DNA of 64,000 bases from NCBI GenBank assembly GCA_013399855.1, contig VXAY01003846.1, forward strand, positions 186,264 through 250,263, given 5' to 3'. Under the pieces are notes generated by a model. That model saw only the letters and a list, made by a program, of their open reading frames with translations, searched no databases and was not told where the DNA came from. Shown here piece after piece: positions 48,123-58,167 of the stretch. This DNA comes from Oxyruncus cristatus. Taxonomy: Eukaryota > Chordata > Aves > Passeriformes > Cotingidae. The stretch's first letter is position 1, and each line of letters starts with the position of its first letter. A program made the translations under genes and the position numbers.

Positions 48123-51100
48123 GTTTCAAGGCTATTAAACATATCAGACATACAATAAAATATAATTGTTGATTGACTGTTTCTTACAGAACACAAACAC
48201 AGAGAATGGGCATTTAAGACTTTCATAGTCATTCAATATTTTAAATGATGGTTGAACGCAACAGAGCTATTCTAATCTGTGCCGGCTCAGCATCTGACAC
48301 GATAGTTCTGAATGCTGTTGGATCATTTGGCTGTTTCTGTTTACTATAGTATAATACAAGAGCAATGGGACAGTTGGCAAACTTAAATGGCAAACAAGAT
48401 TACTATAGATAAAAAGAAGTATTTTCAGAGTACATAATGAACTACTGGAGAATATCCTGCTCCTCAGTATTTTAAGGCAAGAAGGTTAGAATTATAAAAT
48501 CACTTTGTCCAGGATAAAAATATAAAACAGCCCTGAATTCTTCTGTTTCACTTCCTGAGCTGACCGCAAGTTTCTGCGTGCTAGGTACATGCTTTCTGTT
48601 AGGCATAGTGTTGCTTTGTTTTCATTATGGATGAGCACAATGGTGGTCACAGGAAAAAGATTCTGTTTTCCTTTTAAACATTTGACACTTTTCCCTGCCA
48701 GAGGAAATGATCCTGGCTCAAAGGACTCATCAGCCTGACCAAAATTAGCAATTTCCAAACTATTAGGTCAATGAAGGGATTTGCTGGATATCAATTCCAC
48801 AGCCTTTTAGGCAGTTTAAAAAGAACTCTGCTCTGGCATTTCTCCAGATTTTATATTGTGCCTGGAATTTCAGCCTCCAGCCTTTCACTCCAGTTTGCTG
48901 GAGTTTACCCAGTGATCATTTGATGTTGATGTTTTGCTTTGACACGGTGCTAACATGATGTGCTGAGGATGGAGAAAATATCAAAGAGCACAAAAAACTC
49001 TTTTGCTGTTTAAAAATATTTGAAACCAAATCTAAACTTTGCTGATAGCTGAATCCTTTCTTTTTGTGATTTTTGGAACAGATAGGCTTTTTATCCAAAC
49101 TATTTATCCTAATCAGCAGTTGGAGGAGAGGAATGTTAAATAAACCATTTTATTCTGATTCTTTCTCTGGATGTTTACCAGGCTGTTGACAAAGGCCAGA
49201 GAATGTTTAATGACTTTGTGGGGAGACTTGAAACAGAAGTGGGGATCACACTGGATGCTCCTTATTTGCTTTCTTTCACAGTGCAACAAAGGGGAAATGA
49301 TGACAGACCACCTCTTGATACCCAGTTTGATTAAGAAAATTTATCATGTTCCTTGTCATGAGTTCAAGTCTCCCACATTGAATAATATAAACATTCTCAA
49401 ACAGAGCCAGAAATAGGCAGATAAGACTCAGATGTCTCTACCAGAGAATCATATTCAGTCTAGAAACGTGAACATGACCTCAAAATAACTCTCATGTAGA
49501 ACTAGGGAGGATTTGAAGTACTTGAAAGCCTTCTCCCTGTGCAATCAACTCAGGACTCCCAGTTTGGTGAAAGGAAAAGTGGTCTCTTCCATTTCTGAAT
49601 TCTGTACATTCCTTGAGCTGACAGTAATCAGACACATAATCGGGAACTCATTAGTCCCTGGAACTTTGAATTTATTTTCATTCTGTCAGTTCTCATATAG
49701 AAAATTATCCCCCAAATTAGAACAGTATTCTGGCAGTCACATTAGAGAATGCTACGAAGGAGATTTAAGTGGCATAGAACAAAAATATATTTCAAGACTG
49801 TGTCATCAGATTTATCTTGCGAAAGCAAGAATATAATTTTTTTGACCAGAAGAGCTACATATAAACAAAAAATGTACATATTTTTTATCTGAAGAATTTG
49901 CTGTTTGTGGGTTTGCATACTTCTGAGTGCACACTTCTGCAGAACATAACCAAAAAACCTTTCTTTAGTGGCTTACTCGTGGAAATCATGCATTTTAGTA
50001 CTGCATTCTGAATGCACTTATGATAAGCAATAAACATCTTTAGGAAACATATCTCAAAGCTTGTACTTTGACATGGGATATTGAACTCCAGGTTCATATG
50101 AAAGTTCCAACAAAGGAATAAAGAGGAAATCTGACATCAGAGGTAGTGTTGGTTTTGTATCATCCAAACTTAGTTTGTTGTAGGAACACTGTAGAATGAA
50201 GATATCCACCCTCTCAAATAATGACAATCTCCACAAGTATGACATTAAGTAGAATTTTTTCAGCTGAAGTAAAAACTTTTTAGAGCTTCAGCACAGCTCT
50301 AAACTCTGCATTGAATTTTGGACAACCAGGAAACATAAAATGGATTAAATTCAATAAAAAATGTGCACAGACAAATAGGTTTTCCATTCCTAGAATCAAG
50401 GCTTAGTGCCCTAAGCCCTTCATCTCTGGAGACCTGATTCTCATTCTAGGGTGGGTAATAAATAACATGCTTGTTTGGTCAAGTGGTTATCGCCCATTTG
50501 CCAACTTTAAGGATACTTTTTGTGTATTGTAGACTGGCTTTTCATAGATTCATTGTCTTCTGTATAGATTGATTGTCTTCTAAATTCCCAAGCAGAATTT
50601 TCAGCACATTTTGGTAGTAGGATAGTCTTTATAGGTGGGTGGTAGAAAAATAACCTTTATTTTTATACAATACATATGGTAGACATGTGGCAGAAAACAC
50701 AAAATGACAGGGGATTTAAAACACCATTAGACAAAATCAAAGGGATAAAGTCAAATGAAGCAGATGGGCTTATGATGTTAGTGATAGTTGATATGAATAT
50801 TTAGATAGAAATTACATAATAATTTTTGCTTACTAGATGCCTTCTATTCTATATGTAGGGTTTTTACAATCAAAGGTATGTCTGGTCCCTGAAAATTTCA
50901 GGTGCAGTAAAAAAAGCTCAGGCAATGCTTCTTTAGATAAAACAGCTCTGAAGGATGTGTCAGAGCTTCAATCTAGGGAATATGATTTGTTAAGTAAAAT
51001 GACTGATATTGCATTCATGCAAAAGTATGTTAACAGTATTTGAAAAGGCTTTTCCACATGCAATATTGAAATGTTTTGTTTGGAAACTTTTAAATCTGTA

Positions 51101-51917
51101 ACTGTTCAGATCTTTGACCTAGGGGTGAGAGGTCAAGCAATAACTATGGTTAAATGAAGGGCATTTCTGGTCTACAGATATTTCACCTTGAGATGCTCTT
51201 CTTGTATGAGTACCTTTGTATGTGTATCCTTTCAGAACTAGTTCTTTTATCACATTCCTTATTTCAGTATCTGAGCACCTTCAATAATACACTGAACAAT
51301 AGCATGGGGTATTTTTTTTTTTCAGTTCTCACTCCCATAGGAAAAACCATGTTTAGATTTGCTTTTGTAAAGCTTCTTTTGGTTTGATCTTCTCTGTTTA
51401 TAGATACAGTTTTGGTTTTAGAAGTCCATCTAAAAAAAATCTGCTTTGACCTTGGAGCAAAGGGTGGTGAGATTTCTGAAGTTTATTACTTGGTGAGTGG
51501 GCCCATTTCACAATTTTCAAATGTCTGTGAGAAAATCGTGTATTTTGCCTAGACAAATACTTAGTTACTGTAGAGCGTTGCACTATTCTGTTTTTAAATA
51601 CTGTTTTCACTCCAAACTTGAAGCAGTATTATAAATGCCCTGAGACATGGACATTGCAACAGCAGGTCTGAGATTGATGTAATGATTTGTGATAATGAGT
51701 TTTCCCCTGGTGACTTCATATTCTGTGCCTGACACTTGCCTTAAGCTGATGCTCCAACCAAGGCAGGAGTTTCACTCTATATTTAGATTTAGATTTGGAT
51801 TGAACAGTACTGTCTTCTTTGAGACACTGTTTTGATGTTTGAGAAAATGAATGAATTTTCGTGTTTCCTCTGACCCTGTTTTAATCATACATATTCCACT
51901 TTTTTAGTCTAGGCTAT
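48123..51917. other. Unique noncoding DNA
   Basis: No gene recognised. A 107-codon open frame (49513-49836 plus) has no recognisable features. It holds a 20-bp-period tandem duplication (50544-50581, listed separately). Nothing else stands out. Confidence 0.65.
50544..50581. repeat. Two-copy 20-bp tandem duplication
   Basis: ATAGATTCATTGTCTTCTGT is followed at once by ATAGATTGATTGTCTTCT, differing at one base (C to G). This is a recent-looking short tandem duplication in unique DNA. Confidence 0.9.
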
Positions 51918-52036
51918 TGTCATGTTTTACCCCAGCCAGCAACCAAGCACCACACAACTCCGTCCCTCACCAGCAGGATTGGGTAAAGAATCAGAAGGGT
52001 AAAAGCTAGAAAACTTGTAGGTAGAGATAAGGACAG

Positions 52037-52042
52037 TTTAAT
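52037..52042 (-). promoter_or_regulatory. ATTAAA polyadenylation signal of the solo LTR
   Basis: The variant hexamer ATTAAA on the minus strand (context TTCCTATTAAACTGTCCTTA) is at the place where this LTR family carries its poly(A) signal, downstream of the TATA box. Confidence 0.6.
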
Positions 52043-52224
52043 AGGAAAAGCAAAAGCCATGCACTCAAGCAAAGAAAAACAAAGAATTAATTCAGTGCTT
52101 CCCATAGGCAGGCAGATGTTCAGCCATCTCCAGGAGAGCAGGGTGCCATCACACCTAATGGTTACTTGGGAAGACAAACACCGTCACTCTAAACCTTCTC
52201 ACTCTTCGTCCTTCTTCCCTCCAT

Positions 52225-52232
52225 TTTATATA
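52225..52232 (-). promoter_or_regulatory. TATA box of the solo LTR
   Basis: TATATAAA on the minus strand lies at the U3/R part of the LTR, about 266 bp from its 5' end. It would direct leftward transcription (toward lower coordinates). Whether it is active cannot be seen from sequence. Confidence 0.65.
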
Positions 52233-52498
52233 CTGAGCATGATGTCACATGTTCTGGAAGGTCCCTTTGCTCAGTTTGAGTCACGTGTCCCAGCCGTGTC
52301 TCTCCTCTCACCCTCCTGTGCACCCCCAACTCCCTTGCCAGCATGGCAGTATGAAAAGCAGAAAGGTCCTTGGCTCTGTGTAAGCACTGCTCAGCAACAA
52401 CAAAAACACCTCTATGTTATTAACGCTGTTCTCAGCACAAATCCAAAACTCAGCCCACTGCAAAGAAAACTAGCTCTACCTTAGCCAAAACGAGCACA

Positions 52499-54190
52499 GC
52501 AATTGGGCTCTTAACATGTTTCCAAATGTCAATGATACAGGCTACAGTGAAAATTTCATTCCTGAAGAAATAGGTTGTTTTCTGGTAACAGGTATTTCAT
52601 GAGTCATCAGTGACTTCAGCATTTCCCTCTTTTTCCCTGGGTAGGACAGGACATAAATGTTTGGAGTATGGATTCTTATTTATCCTTTTACATTTATTGC
52701 CAGCTCTTGGTGTTTTGAACTGTAATATGAGGAAAGCAGTATGGCATCATAATGAGTTCAGCTGGAAGAAAATCCATGTCTCTTATTTAACATCATAGGA
52801 AGTGAAGGCCTATTTGTTATAAATTGTGTGGCTCCAAGGAATGGGTTAAATTGGAGATTGTGTTTTTGCAAGAAGTGGAAACACAGGGGCATAACGGAAG
52901 TGGAAGTAACTTCCTGGTTGTCAAGGCAAATTCCCATTGGATTGAAGATAGATTTGAGGTCTTTATGTATTACTACAGAAATATTTGCGCTAAAGAAGAA
53001 TTTAGGAAGGTTGTGTTTTGAAAAAATCTGATCAACTTTGGAAAAATAACAATACCACAATAATTAGCCCAGAACCTATGCATAATCAAGCAATTATTAT
53101 CCATGTTAGCCAGTTCCAATCAATGGCATTAGATAAAAAACACACAGATTTTTATAGGTTGCATGAAAAATTCAGAAACAACACATGTGGACGGGGCATC
53201 TGCATTGCAAGTACAATGCAAGGGATATAGAAAAACAACAGGAAACTAAATTGTAGAAGACCTTTCCAGCTAAAGATTTATTCAACTGACCAATAAATTG
53301 TGCCTACAAGAGTAAACAAACATGTAAGCTTTCTCAGTAGGTAGCAGTGCTCAGTAAGACAGAAATTAGGTTATTTCATGTAGTTTTTTTCAGCGGAGGT
53401 ATGAATATTTCTGGCTTGACAGTGGTCTGATGACAATGTGAATAAGTACATGCTCCCACATTCTGTTAACGTGCACTTTAAAAGCATAAGGCAAACATTT
53501 AAATCAGAGATGGAAGTGTGTATGGGAAAAATTTTCAGCTGTATAACTCCATGCAGATTTGGTAGTACTACCCCTTGTTACTCATCTGTGCATAAAGCTA
53601 CGTGATCTGATACACAAGTGCAGGATCAACATAGCATTGCACAAGCAATTAGATTTGAACTTAAGAAAAGTGTGTTCATGCTGCCATTTTGTCTTACATT
53701 TTGGGAGAGATTGCTGAATCTAAGAAACATAAAAATGGAGTAAAGCAAAGTGGGTTTGCTCCGTAACAGAGAGTCTACATCAATCACTGAAAACTTGTGT
53801 GGTGGTGATGATCAGAAAACTTTGGGGAATGGGAAGCCTGCTGTGGCTTGCAGTAACTGTTACACTCACACCAAAGTTAATCAGATATGAATATACATAA
53901 CTGTCCTCTGCACCTTGTCATGTCTTTTGCACTACTGTTTGTTTATATGATGTTTTTATTATTATTTTTTGTATTTAGGGACAGTACGTTTAAAAGGGCA
54001 TTACAGCAATAAGGGCATTGACTATAAAACTTATCAGATGTTCACTGCTTATAAACACAATACACTCCCTCTTTCATTCTTTGATCTTATAACTAGCAAA
54101 AAAAAAGAGGGGGGGAATGACACTTAGAACCTTTTGTTTAAGGCTTTTAACTTAGCTTTATGACACACTCAGAGTGTATACTGCTGTATC
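52499..54190. other. Unique noncoding DNA
   Basis: No gene recognised. Open frames of 100 codons (52758-53060 minus) and about 65-70 codons overlap one another in different frames and match nothing I know. Small A and G runs lie near 54100-54117. Confidence 0.65.
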
Positions 54191-54282
54191 TACTAAGTAG
54201 ATCAAGAAACTGAGACAGGGAGATTAAGTGACTTACCCAAGCTGAAACAGAGACTCAGTGACAGAACTGAAATCAGAAGGCA
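54191..54282 (-). repeat. MIR SINE relic, unusually recognisable
   Basis: The plus strand reads TAGATCAAGAAACTGAGACA, GGGAGATTAAGTGACTTACC, CAAGCTGAAACAGAGACTCA and GTGACAGAACTGAAATCAGA. This follows, nearly without gaps, the reverse-complemented MIR core (CAGATGAGGAAACTGAGGCA, CAGAGAGGTTAAGTGACTTG, CCCAAGGTCACACAGC, GTGGCAGAGCTGGGATT). The SINE is therefore in minus orientation. MIR elements predate the split of mammals and reptiles. It carries no gene. Confidence 0.8.
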
Positions 54283-55794
54283 AATGTCTTATTTCTCAAA
54301 TCTTTGGGCAAGATTCAAGATTAAAAATCAGAGAAAACTCAGGAGCTTGGTTGCTGAGGAAACTGCTAAGTTTTGTTCAGAGATCCTTAGGCTTACAAGT
54401 AAGTTTGTTTGTAGTTCAAGTGCCAAGATAATAAATGAGATACAAATTATAAGGCAACTCATACTTTTGTATGATTATTTTTATTGGAAAGTGCAGGAAC
54501 TAAATCAAACTTTGCAGGGAAGCTTGTTAGTTTCAATGATTTTTTTTTTTCTCAGGAGAGGCTTTGCAGGTTCAAGATGGAATTTTTAGTTACAGAAACC
54601 CAACACAGAAACACTGGATGCGATGATGGCTAAATGGTTGGGGTGCTTACCCTCAGTTTAGGAAAAAAGGGCTCAATGTGTGTTGCATCAACTCAGGATG
54701 GTGATTTGAGTCTTGTTCTTTTGCATCACCTAGAGACACTGGTTATTCTGGTGACACTCTTGCTGTTTTCTCTCAAAACTCTGTAACAGTTGTCTGTTTC
54801 ATCCAAACACCACACAGAAAAATCTTCAGATTTTTATTTTTTTATTTTTTTGCTATAAAACTGTCCTTTCTCATGCAGCTTCTAATATAGGTACTTGAAT
54901 AGTCTGTTAGTAATATGTTCAAAGTTCAAAGCAGCAGTGATCTAAATAATCGTTCTACAGCCTATACAAAATACCTGAGCCATCAAGACCAGGTGTTTAC
55001 AACACAAAAATTGCTACAGTAAATGCAACACATTTCCATTAGTTTTTGACAGTTTTACTAAGGCAGCCAAAGTCTGAATGTACTTTGAGCCAGAATCTCC
55101 TGCTCAATAGTAGAAATTATCTGTTCTGTTGAGGGCAGAGATGTGTTGCAGCAGAAGGCAGAGGCTAAGTGCAGTTGTGATGCAGAGAGGAGGAGTGGAG
55201 CTCTGTGAACCATATGACTGCATGTAACGCAGAGTTCGTGGTGTGCTAAGTGATACTAACTGGAGGGGAAAGAGACAGCACTATATCCCTCCTGAGTTTC
55301 CACTGTAGTCTATCCCTAGGAAGAATCCTGCTTCGTGTGTTTAACAAGGACTTCTAGCTTTCACTACTGTTGATTATGTTTATTTTTTAAAATTAAATTA
55401 TTTTTTAAAAAAGGAAATTAATTCCATCCATGAATCCAACTTTTCAGTTAACATATTGGGATGTTTGGAATAGTGCCAATTCTGTATTTTACTTTCTGAT
55501 TTTTGGAGCATTATGTCACGATGAAACCAGAGAAAGTGTGTAATAGATCCATCCCCTTGTTATCTGTGATCTTACTAGTTCCACAGCTTGCAAATCCTCC
55601 AAATTAGGTTCACATATCAGCACTTCAGTAGTCTTCAGCAGCATCAGCCTGACACAACATAACAAGCTTTCTGATACTGAAATGAATGGCTGCCCTTTAG
55701 CAGCAGTGATATAAACTGGATTTCACTTTCTTTAATGGCTGAGTAACTTTTGTTCAAGTATTACAGGAATTTATTTCCAATCCTCCCTCTACTT
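54283..55794. other. Unique noncoding DNA
   Basis: No gene recognised. The 101-codon open frame 54284-54589 begins inside the region just past the MIR relic and has no recognisable domain. A+T-rich patches lie at 54829-54852 and 55380-55412. Confidence 0.65.
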
Positions 55795-55816
55795 TGTGTG
55801 TGTGTGTGTGTCTGTG
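55795..55816. repeat. (TG)n microsatellite
   Basis: Eight TG units, then TC, then TGTG. It lies about 40 bp upstream of the splice-acceptor-like sequence that ends at 55854. Confidence 0.9.
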
Positions 55817-55854
55817 AATTAAAGTTTGTCAGTGAATGGTCTCTTTCTCTGCAG

Positions 55855-56134
55855 AAAGCTTGGGCCAGCTGAAGCCTAATATAAAGTGCAGAAGTCCTAC
55901 TGATCTGTACATAAAAGAACATTGCAAATGTACTCTTCAAAAGTTAGAAAATTATCATTATGTTTTTATAGATAACATCACCCTGGTCTCCCTGTGCATG
56001 AGAACTGCAAGCAGTACATTTAATGGCATAATTGTGGACAGCACTTGTGGGAGGCACACTGAGCACAGGATGAACAATCCTCTTCCTGCAGCCCTTTGCC
56101 TCATTTACCGGACACCTTCTAAGCTGTGCGGCAA
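55855..56134 (+). other. Candidate exon or conserved noncoding block
   Basis: TGGTCTCTTTCTCTGCAG (ending 55854) is a strong 3' splice-site match with a good pyrimidine tract. The following 280 bp is open in one frame: the 100-codon frame 55836-56138, whose ATG directly follows an in-frame TGA. It ends at GGCAA|GTGAGG, a moderate 5' splice-site match, one base before the in-frame TGA. The peptide (starting ESLGQLKPNIKCRSPTDLYI after the acceptor, ending RTPSKLCG) has six cysteines and matches no family I recognise. Parts such as AACTGCAAGCAGTACATTTA and GGCATAATTGTGGACAGC look like slowly evolving noncoding DNA. It could be an lncRNA exon, a regulatory element or chance. Frame openness alone is not significant at this length. 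Confidence 0.25.
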
Positions 56135-56232
56135 GTGAGGCGAGGCGAGGGACCGAGAGACAATGGGCTCATTCACTGCAGAACACTGATTCATTTCTGC
56201 ATCACCTTTCACTCTGCACAGCAGAAGAAACA
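56135..56232. other. Small CpG cluster
   Basis: TGCGGCAAGTGAGGCGAGGC followed by GAGGGACCGAGAGAC (56127-56161) carries four CpGs within 35 bp, in a window where CpG is rare. It includes a duplicated GAGGC/GAGGCGAGG unit. It is far too short for a CpG island but marks this spot as different from its surroundings. Confidence 0.6.
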
Positions 56233-56267
56233 GGGGGGGTGGGGGTGCGGGGGGTGAGAAAGGGGGG
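56233..56267 (+). other. Strong G-quadruplex motif
   Basis: Four G tracts of 7, 5, 6 and 6 bases lie at 56233-56239, 56241-56245, 56249-56254 and 56262-56267. They are separated by loops of 1 (T), 3 (TGC) and 7 (TGAGAAA) bases. This fulfils the canonical G3+N1-7 rule with wide margin and is the strongest such motif I see in the window. It lies ~100 bp downstream of the candidate exon and CpG cluster. Confidence 0.9.
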
Positions 56268-58155
56268 AGCGTGTGGAAAAAAAGTATGAGTTTTGTGTAA
56301 TTAAAAATTGTATAATAATCTACAAGAACATGAAGAGCAGTTGAAAAAATATGCCTGATTTGAGAATTTCTGTACTGTTGCATGTGAAATATACCAGAAT
56401 GAGTGTTTTCTAGTAGTTTTTTGATTTTGTTGTAAGGTATGTGTACTCATTTGGAAGTGGCTGTTCTTTACATTCATATGGAGTTGACAGTAATTTTAAT
56501 GTGTGAGATGATTAAATTTGAACAGGATTTTCCATGTCAGTTAGTGTGGGTTTATCAAAATAGAAATATTCAGAAGAAAACAGCCTTTTTTTTTTTTCTT
56601 CCCCTTTTCTGAAGATTTCACAGGAGATGGAAATATTTGAGGCCTGTCAGTGTTGAATTTCTGCTTCAGTATAAGCTTAGCAATAACATATAAAAATTTT
56701 TGCTTTGGATCTTTCATGCTTCTCTTCCCAGTAGAAAAGATGCTGTGCATCTGGACTATGTTTTCCATACTGCATGGCAGTCAGTCCCTGGGGATGCATG
56801 CTAGCAGAGAAAATAGATCCTTTTATTTCAGTTTGCATTTGACAGATCAGATAAAATACATTGATTCAATGATAGTAAAATAATTCAGCTTAAAAAGCTA
56901 AAAAAGAATAAGGAGATTTTTTAAACTTTTGCCTCAGTTAATTATAAAAATAAGTACCAGCATATCAGACTTTCCCCTGGGGTGGAAAGTTCATATTTTA
57001 TCATCCATACCACTCACGGATTAGGCAAAGTAGATGATTATATTGCAAATCCTGATTAAGACATACCAACTTATTTTCATCTCATTTTTTTTAATGATTT
57101 ATATTCTCTTACAGGCTCTTTGTGTGGTCTGGACAGGGCCTCAGTAGAGCAGAGACTTCGAGACTTGTGCCAAGCTGTGCAATGTTATGGTGGTCTGATG
57201 ATATGGGTTGCTGCTATTTTCTATTTTAATAACAACTGTTTTCTTTTAACATTATAAAGCTGGCAGTTGTTAGTGCTTTTAATTGAACTACCCTTGAAGT
57301 GTGAATGATAGGTGGAGCTGGCACAAAGGATGATCCAGAATAAATTAATAATATTGATAACATGGCTGGAGTTTATTTTGCCTGCAGAAAATCCCTTCTC
57401 TGACTAGCCAGTATACCCAGTATTTGTGTCTATGTGTCTCCATCACCACCACCACAGGCCTTAATACTTTGTATAGTCTGTTTCCCTTTAAATGCTGCTT
57501 TAGGCTTGAGTTCACATGTCTTTCCTTAGCTCATACTATTTTTGTAGCAGAGCCAACAGCCTGACAGCACTTTTTAAAAAGAATGAATGGGGTTAACGTA
57601 CTCAAGTAGTGATATGCTGTTTTGATGGCTCTTCCCCATAGTTTTGACTGCTGAGCAGTCAGCTATTGGCAAGTCACTGAGAAAAAACAATTCAAATTCA
57701 AACTGTAGTTTTCTTGTGAACAATATCACAATTTTTGTAGTCAAACAGTGAAATACTTCCTTTAGAAGAGTCCCTCCTCATAATGTCACTGTCAGAAAGA
57801 TTACTCCAGTCTGTGTTTTTCCAGTCCGACCCTCCCTAGATAAATTAATTTACAGAGGTCGCACTTGTTTCAAATGTACATGTATCTAGCCCGCGCTGTG
57901 GTGTGCCTACTGGCACAGCAGCTGCAGCTCCCTGAGTCAACATGTGTGGGAAGAGACTTGGGAACCTTCTCCAGGACAGGCCAGTGGGCTCTCATTATCC
58001 AGCCATCTGGACCCCAGATTATTCCAGATGTGACATGTGCAGTAAAGGCTGCCACACAAATACGTGTTATGAATTCAGCTCATTTTATTTTGAGTTATAG
58101 AGTTTTGATTCACTCTGTTTCTTCATCTACAATAAACAAACACATATGTATGTGT

Positions 58156-58167
58156 ACACACACACAC
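58156..58167. repeat. (AC)6 microsatellite
   Basis: Six AC units preceded by TATGTGT, so the sequence TGTGTACACA at its left edge is itself a short palindrome. Confidence 0.85.

Larger units (their letters stand above)
51918..52498 (-). mobile_element. Solo LTR of an avian endogenous retrovirus
   Basis: The segment starts TGTCATGTTTTACCCCAGCC and ends CAAAACGAGCACA on the plus strand. On the minus strand it therefore runs 5' TGTGCTCGTTTTGGC to 3' AAAACATGACA, with TG...CA ends. Internal blocks match a common bird LTR I remember: GAGCAGTGCTTACACAGAG, TTTGTGCTGAGAACAG and TCTCCTGGAGATGGCTGAAC (minus strand). Minus-strand promoter and poly(A) signals are visible: TATATAAA at 52225-52232 and ATTAAA at 52037-52042. 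The flanking 5-mers GCTAT (51913-51917) and GCAAT (52499-52503) differ at one base, consistent with an aged 5-bp target duplication as in ERVL-type elements. No second LTR or internal gag/pol sequence is present, so it is a recombination-derived solo LTR. The 141-codon open frame 52059-52484 and the 85-codon frame on the other strand are by-products. Confidence 0.92.

Noticed and set aside
50474..50496. tRNA-like A-box (GGTCAAGTGGTTATCGCCC)
   Set aside because: No B-box (GGTTCRANNCC-type) follows at a proper distance and no cloverleaf can be drawn, so it is a chance match.
52059..52484. 141-codon plus-strand open frame
   Set aside because: It lies wholly inside the solo LTR and runs antisense to the element. 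It is LTR regulatory DNA, not a gene.
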